From NCBI GenBank assembly GCA_003522145.1, contig DPGD01000041.1:40398-65180 (forward strand): DNA of 24,783 bases, in the 5' to 3' direction. The notes beneath the pieces are model-generated. The model saw only the letters and a program-made list of their open reading frames with translations. It had not been told where the DNA came from and searched no databases. This DNA is from Clostridiales bacterium (GTDB lineage: Bacteria; Bacillota; Clostridia; Oscillospirales; CAG-272). The translations under genes and the position numbers were made by a program. Below, piece by piece: positions 22,231 to 24,783 of the stretch; the stretch's first letter is position 1; each line of letters opens with the position of its first letter.

Positions 22231-22567
22231 ACATAATTTTCTGTTCAGTATTTTCATAGTTTTCAATACCAACAACAATTTTGCAGAACAGTTGCTCGCC
22301 GCCGATGCGTTCAGTACAGAACCAGAACCGGGAACTGCTTTGAACAGCAGTTCCTCAACATACAAACTCCAAAAGCCGTTTCATGCCGAAACCTTCTGCT
22401 ATTTGTGTTACCCTTGGAAACCGGTGCAATATTTGTTTCCGTTTTCACCGAAATTCACCCCCATCAAAAGTATGTACGGATGTTTGTTGTTGATGGTCAC
22501 GGACGTACTGTTCTCATTCTGAAAGGGCCCCATTATTTCAGTATAGTCGATGCATTTGTTTTGGTGT
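22231..22567 (-). pseudogene. C-terminal remnant of a second metalloprotease gene
   Basis: Read on the minus strand from about 22566, the translation follows the intact protease from HQNKC (805-809): HQNKCIDYTEIM, then INNKHPYILLMG for INNKHPFMLLTG, then YCTGF for YCTSF. In-frame TAA, TAG and TGA codons come next, then FWSLYVEELL for SWSLYVEQML. The HExxH segment is deleted, and the last 65 bp match only at DNA level to the end of the intact gene, in a shifted frame. The N-terminal 800 codons are absent. It cannot make an active enzyme. It sits directly upstream of the intact lipoprotein copy B. Confidence 0.9.
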
Positions 22568-22909
22568 AGGGCTGGCGTAGCCGAGTTTCCGTGCCGATCT
22601 ATACCGTTACCGGGGTGTTTATCCGGAGCCGTTGCCTATTCTGATTCGGAAAGCCCAGGCAGATCATGGAGCTGTCATTCTCGGCCTTTTCGCTGCATCC
22701 TTCCCGCTTGTATAGAAGTCCGCTCTTGCCCCTGCGTTGTTGCAACAACGCCTCCTGAGCCAAAAGATTACAGCGCATCCCCACTTTTGCTTATAGGCTC
22801 CTTGAGTCCCCCTCAACGGCTTACCATGAATCTGAGTGCTGCATATACACAACCCTTCTCTCTATTTCATAATATTAAATGCATGTGTTAATAATTCTAT
22901 TTCATACAT
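22568..22909. other. Unassigned gene-free stretch between promoter and protease remnant
   Basis: About 340 bp that match neither the intact protease nor its leader. The part 22575-22800 is more G/C-rich than its surroundings. Frames of 60-113 codons exist on both strands, but none has a ribosome binding site, a recognisable domain or an excluded alternative. It may be debris of an inserted gene or an unrelated leader. It takes the place of the missing N-terminal part of the protease. Confidence 0.4.
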
Positions 22910-22938
22910 ATTTTACCACAAACAATGAACACTGTCAA
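22910..22938 (-). promoter_or_regulatory. Promoter of the decayed operon copy
   Basis: On the minus strand TTGACA (22938-22933) and TAAAAT (22915-22910) are 17 bp apart, with the spacer end TTTGTGG shared with the promoter at 21282-21310. It probably still drives lipoprotein copy B through the remnant. Confidence 0.82.
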
Positions 22939-23300
22939 TAGCTTTATAGGAGATATATAAAAAATCTTCAAGGAGGCCAAATCCAACGGCAAGGTTTTCT
23001 GTGCAAGTCTCCTTATTCATACTTCGCCGAGGCTGGTGAACCTTTCAACGGTTCGTTTTTTTATTATGGGCGCCTCAAAAAGATCCCCCGCATATCCGGT
23101 AACGCAGTATTGCCGCAGAGCTTCATTGCAAAAGTCTGAAATACACAATAGAATCCTGTGTTTTACGCTTCATTTTTCGACAAAACCACAGTCAGAACAC
23201 TCTTGAATATTCAGAGAGCCCTATAATCCTGTCATCATTCAATCCCGCCCATTCAACAGGATGCAGAATAGCAGGGCGCAAAGCGCCGGAATCCGAATTC
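22939..23300. other. Intergenic stretch with a weak plus-strand terminator
   Basis: No gene can be supported here. GAACC (23038-23042) pairs with GGTTC (23050-23054) and is followed by GTTTTTTT, a short terminator-like structure on the plus strand without an obvious gene to end. GGCGC/GCGCC (23275-23287) lies just past the surface-protein stop but lacks a T-run on the minus strand. Confidence 0.35.
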
Positions 23301-24137
23301 TTATCTTCTCCTCTTCCTTTTTCCCACCGTCACAGCAAGGGCGCAAATCCCAAGCACCGACAGGGCGGTCAGGGTCAAGAAAATAGGCGTGTTGTCGCCG
23401 GTTTCGGGAGGAGTTGGAATCACTGCAGGCGGGAAATAGGTTCCGCCTGAAATGCGCCAGCCGTCAACCGTTTTCCTGAACTCGACCGTCCAGAAGTTTT
23501 CTTCGGGGTTGACTCCGTAAAGAGTCATCTGAATTCTGTTTTCTGTTTGCTCTGTAATACGGGCAGAGGACCAAAAGTCCTCTTCGGAACCCTTTTCGGT
23601 AAAGGAGGTATCTTCATAGGCGTTCGGAGTAGAGTATAGTCTGCCCTCCGAATCCGTCAAAAAACTGGTGGAAAAGCACTTTTCCATGTCATGTTCCCCC
23701 TCTACCGGGCAGGTGAAAATACCATGAAGATCGTAAGCAAAATACTGCAGATAAAGTTTTTTGAGCGACTCTACGGTCACTTCCTTTGGAAATGCAGCTG
23801 CCGGCATATTCTCATAGGCTGTGCCAAGTGCCACCATGTTCCCGGTGTGAAGATTGATTCCGTAGAGCTCCTTTGCGCTTTTTTCCTCAAAGGTCTCGGT
23901 CATCAGTCCTTCTTCTTTCGCCCATTTCAATTCGGGAGCATCCGGATTGTTTCTTGCCAAAAGAAACAGATGAAACGCCCCCGCCCCCCAAAAGGATGTT
24001 CCGCACCATTCCGCCTCCTTTGTCAATTTCACCAGTTCTTCGATTGTAGCAACTTTCTCAATCGCAACTGAAGAAAATGGTACTTGGAGCAACAAAAACA
24101 GTGCCAGAAAAAATACCGTCAAAATCTTTATTTTCAT
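23301..24137 (-). CDS. Secreted surface protein with sortase-type PPETG anchor
   Basis: Exterior protein of 278 residues, function unrecognised. Signal peptide (about 1-25), a globular domain (about 28-235) that matches no family I know, a short Pro-rich linker, the sortase-like motif PPETGDN (243-249), one transmembrane segment (about 251-271) and a basic tail KRKRRR. This C-terminal pattern is the sorting signal of wall-anchored proteins, here with Pro in place of Leu. The stretch RIQMTLYGVNPEENFWTVEFRKTVDGWRISGGTYF (about 201-235) looks like a SnoaL/NTF2-type ending, at low confidence. GGAGG lies 7 nt before the ATG. It starts 24 bp after the end of the interrupted C39 peptidase gene, so both are probably in one operon. 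Confidence 0.78.
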   Translation of the reverse strand: MKIKILTVFFLALFLLLQVPFSSVAIEKVATIEELVKLTKEAEWCGTSFWGAGAFHLFLLARNNPDAPELKWAKEEGLMTETFEEKSAKELYGINLHTGNMVALGTAYENMPAAAFPKEVTVESLKKLYLQYFAYDLHGIFTCPVEGEHDMEKCFSTSFLTDSEGRLYSTPNAYEDTSFTEKGSEEDFWSSARITEQTENRIQMTLYGVNPEENFWTVEFRKTVDGWRISGGTYFPPAVIPTPPETGDNTPIFLTLTALSVLGICALAVTVGKRKRRR

Positions 24138-24161
24138 AGTGTAACCTCCATTTTTAGCACT

Positions 24162-24783
24162 TCATGCTTTGTAAATCATGCCATGGTACCTTTGATCGTA
24201 AATGGTATGAAGCAAATTTGAAGTCAAAACTAAATCTCTTCCGCCCGGCGCTTTTGATTGAGGATGAGAGTGTGTTTCTGACCAAGAATATGAAGAAACC
24301 GATGTGGCACCAAATTTATAATGCGTTTCATTTACCACAGAATCGTATTCACCTGTAGTTGAGTTGTAGTAGCATCCCTTAACCACAAAATAGTGGCCTT
24401 TATTATCATTTTGCTGGTAATAATACCCAACAACACTTGCTTGGTCTATTAATGGTTTGATTTGAATTAAGACAGGACATCCTTGATTTAAACTTTTTAC
24501 TATTCGAAAACCAAGTGCTTTATTATCCAATGAATCCTAATTACAAGTATATAATTGAGACCCAACAATGCTATTGATGGTGTCTCTAATATATCCAATT
24601 CCATTTTGAGATGAATAGTCTATACCATTAACCTCTCTATACTTTCGAATGAATTGATGATCGCAAAAAGTCGTTTCAGGATACGAAGATACATCAATAT
24701 TTCTTGACCCAATAAGATAGTTCACAATCATCTTTCCACTTGCGGCACCGCAGGTGTTGGTATACTGCTGGTAGTCCTTTTCC
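24162..24783 (-). pseudogene. C39-type cysteine peptidase, interrupted by an in-frame amber codon, 5' end outside window
   Basis: One continuous minus-strand frame enters from the right edge and encodes a papain-like peptidase of the C39 type. The catalytic Cys is in YTNTCGAASGKMIVNYL at the edge (about 24750), the catalytic His in NKGHYFVVKGCYY. The frame is broken by TAG at 24537-24539, between GSQLYTCN and DSLDNKALGFRIVKSL, and remains in phase on both sides, ending with MIYKA at 24162. A TTG at 24530 could restart translation, but there is no good ribosome binding site. The stop separates Cys from His, so a truncated product would be inactive. It may be a recent pseudogene, a sequence error, or a read-through case. 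The gene N-terminus lies beyond the window. Confidence 0.8.

Larger units (their letters stand above)
21377..22567. repeat. Segmental duplication, copy B (partner 17291-18560)
   Basis: This is the second copy of the lipoprotein gene with its 3' flank and the damaged 3' end of the metalloprotease gene. Homology to copy A stops at 22567, where the protease remnant meets unrelated sequence. Compared with copy A it lacks the stretch coding for the HExxH site and the following 40-odd residues. Confidence 0.85.

Noticed and set aside
22550..22891. Plus-strand frame of 113 codons overlapping the protease remnant
   Set aside because: It begins inside sequence explained by the minus-strand remnant, has no ribosome binding site, and its composition is not protein-like.
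22967..23206. Plus-strand stretch of about 80 open codons
   Set aside because: It lacks a start codon with a ribosome binding site near its beginning, is interrupted in the middle by a terminator-like hairpin, and shows no recognisable domain.
24537..24539. Amber codon as a sign of an altered genetic code
   Set aside because: TAG also serves as a normal stop of the integrase in this window, so a general reassignment is not supported.
1..24783. CRISPR array or large transposon
   Set aside because: No regularly spaced direct repeats and no transposase gene or paired terminal repeats were found; the integrase is the only mobility gene.

Overview
The window reads as chromosomal DNA of an anaerobic, spore-forming Gram-positive Clostridia member, most likely of the ruminococcal (Oscillospiraceae) group. 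The evidence is a SleL-type cortex-lytic glucosaminidase, type I dockerin modules, a GH3 glucosidase with reversed domain order like those known from Ruminococcus and Butyrivibrio, many Ser/Thr/Pro-rich lipoproteins, strong AAAGGAG ribosome binding sites, and promoters with TTGACA/TATAAT-like boxes spaced by 17 bp, often with an extended -10 TGn. The species is not identified.

Left part (1-6.8 kb). A tyrosine recombinase at the left edge suggests the border of an integrated element. It is followed by about 430 bp of structured non-coding DNA, enolase, and a LysM-LysM-GH18 spore cortex hydrolase, all on the minus strand. A divergent plus-strand pair encodes a membrane protein with a copper-amine-oxidase-N-like exterior domain and a VanY-type D,D-carboxypeptidase lipoprotein. 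A complete tRNA-Glu(CTC) with promoter and terminator follows; a partial copy of its 3' end lies 165 bp downstream.

Middle part (6.8-17.3 kb). This holds an amidohydrolase (minus), a 1084-residue lipid-anchored GH3 enzyme (plus), a small Ser/Thr/Pro-rich lipoprotein (plus), a membrane-anchored GNAT-like protein (plus), and a minus-strand operon of an HD-domain hydrolase and a cyclophilin lipoprotein. Two adjacent plus-strand secreted dockerin proteins follow: a transglutaminase-like protein and a BspA-type leucine-rich-repeat protein. The dockerins imply docking onto a cohesin scaffold encoded elsewhere.

Right part (17.3-24.8 kb, all minus, visibly more A/T-rich). A two-gene unit is duplicated in tandem: a secreted multidomain metzincin-like metalloprotease followed by a lipoprotein of unknown family. 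One unit is intact. In the other the lipoprotein is intact, but the protease survives only as a C-terminal remnant with stop codons and no HExxH site. Both units keep nearly the same TTGACA-N17-TAAAAT promoter. The window ends with a sortase-motif surface protein downstream of a C39-type cysteine peptidase interrupted by an in-frame amber codon and cut by the window edge.

Most of the window encodes surface and secreted functions: wall and spore peptidoglycan turnover, glycan hydrolysis and extracellular proteolysis. The best candidate for something undescribed is the duplicated metalloprotease-lipoprotein pair, where loss of the protease but retention of the lipoprotein raises the possibility of a protease-protector relationship. 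That is an inference, not something the sequence proves.
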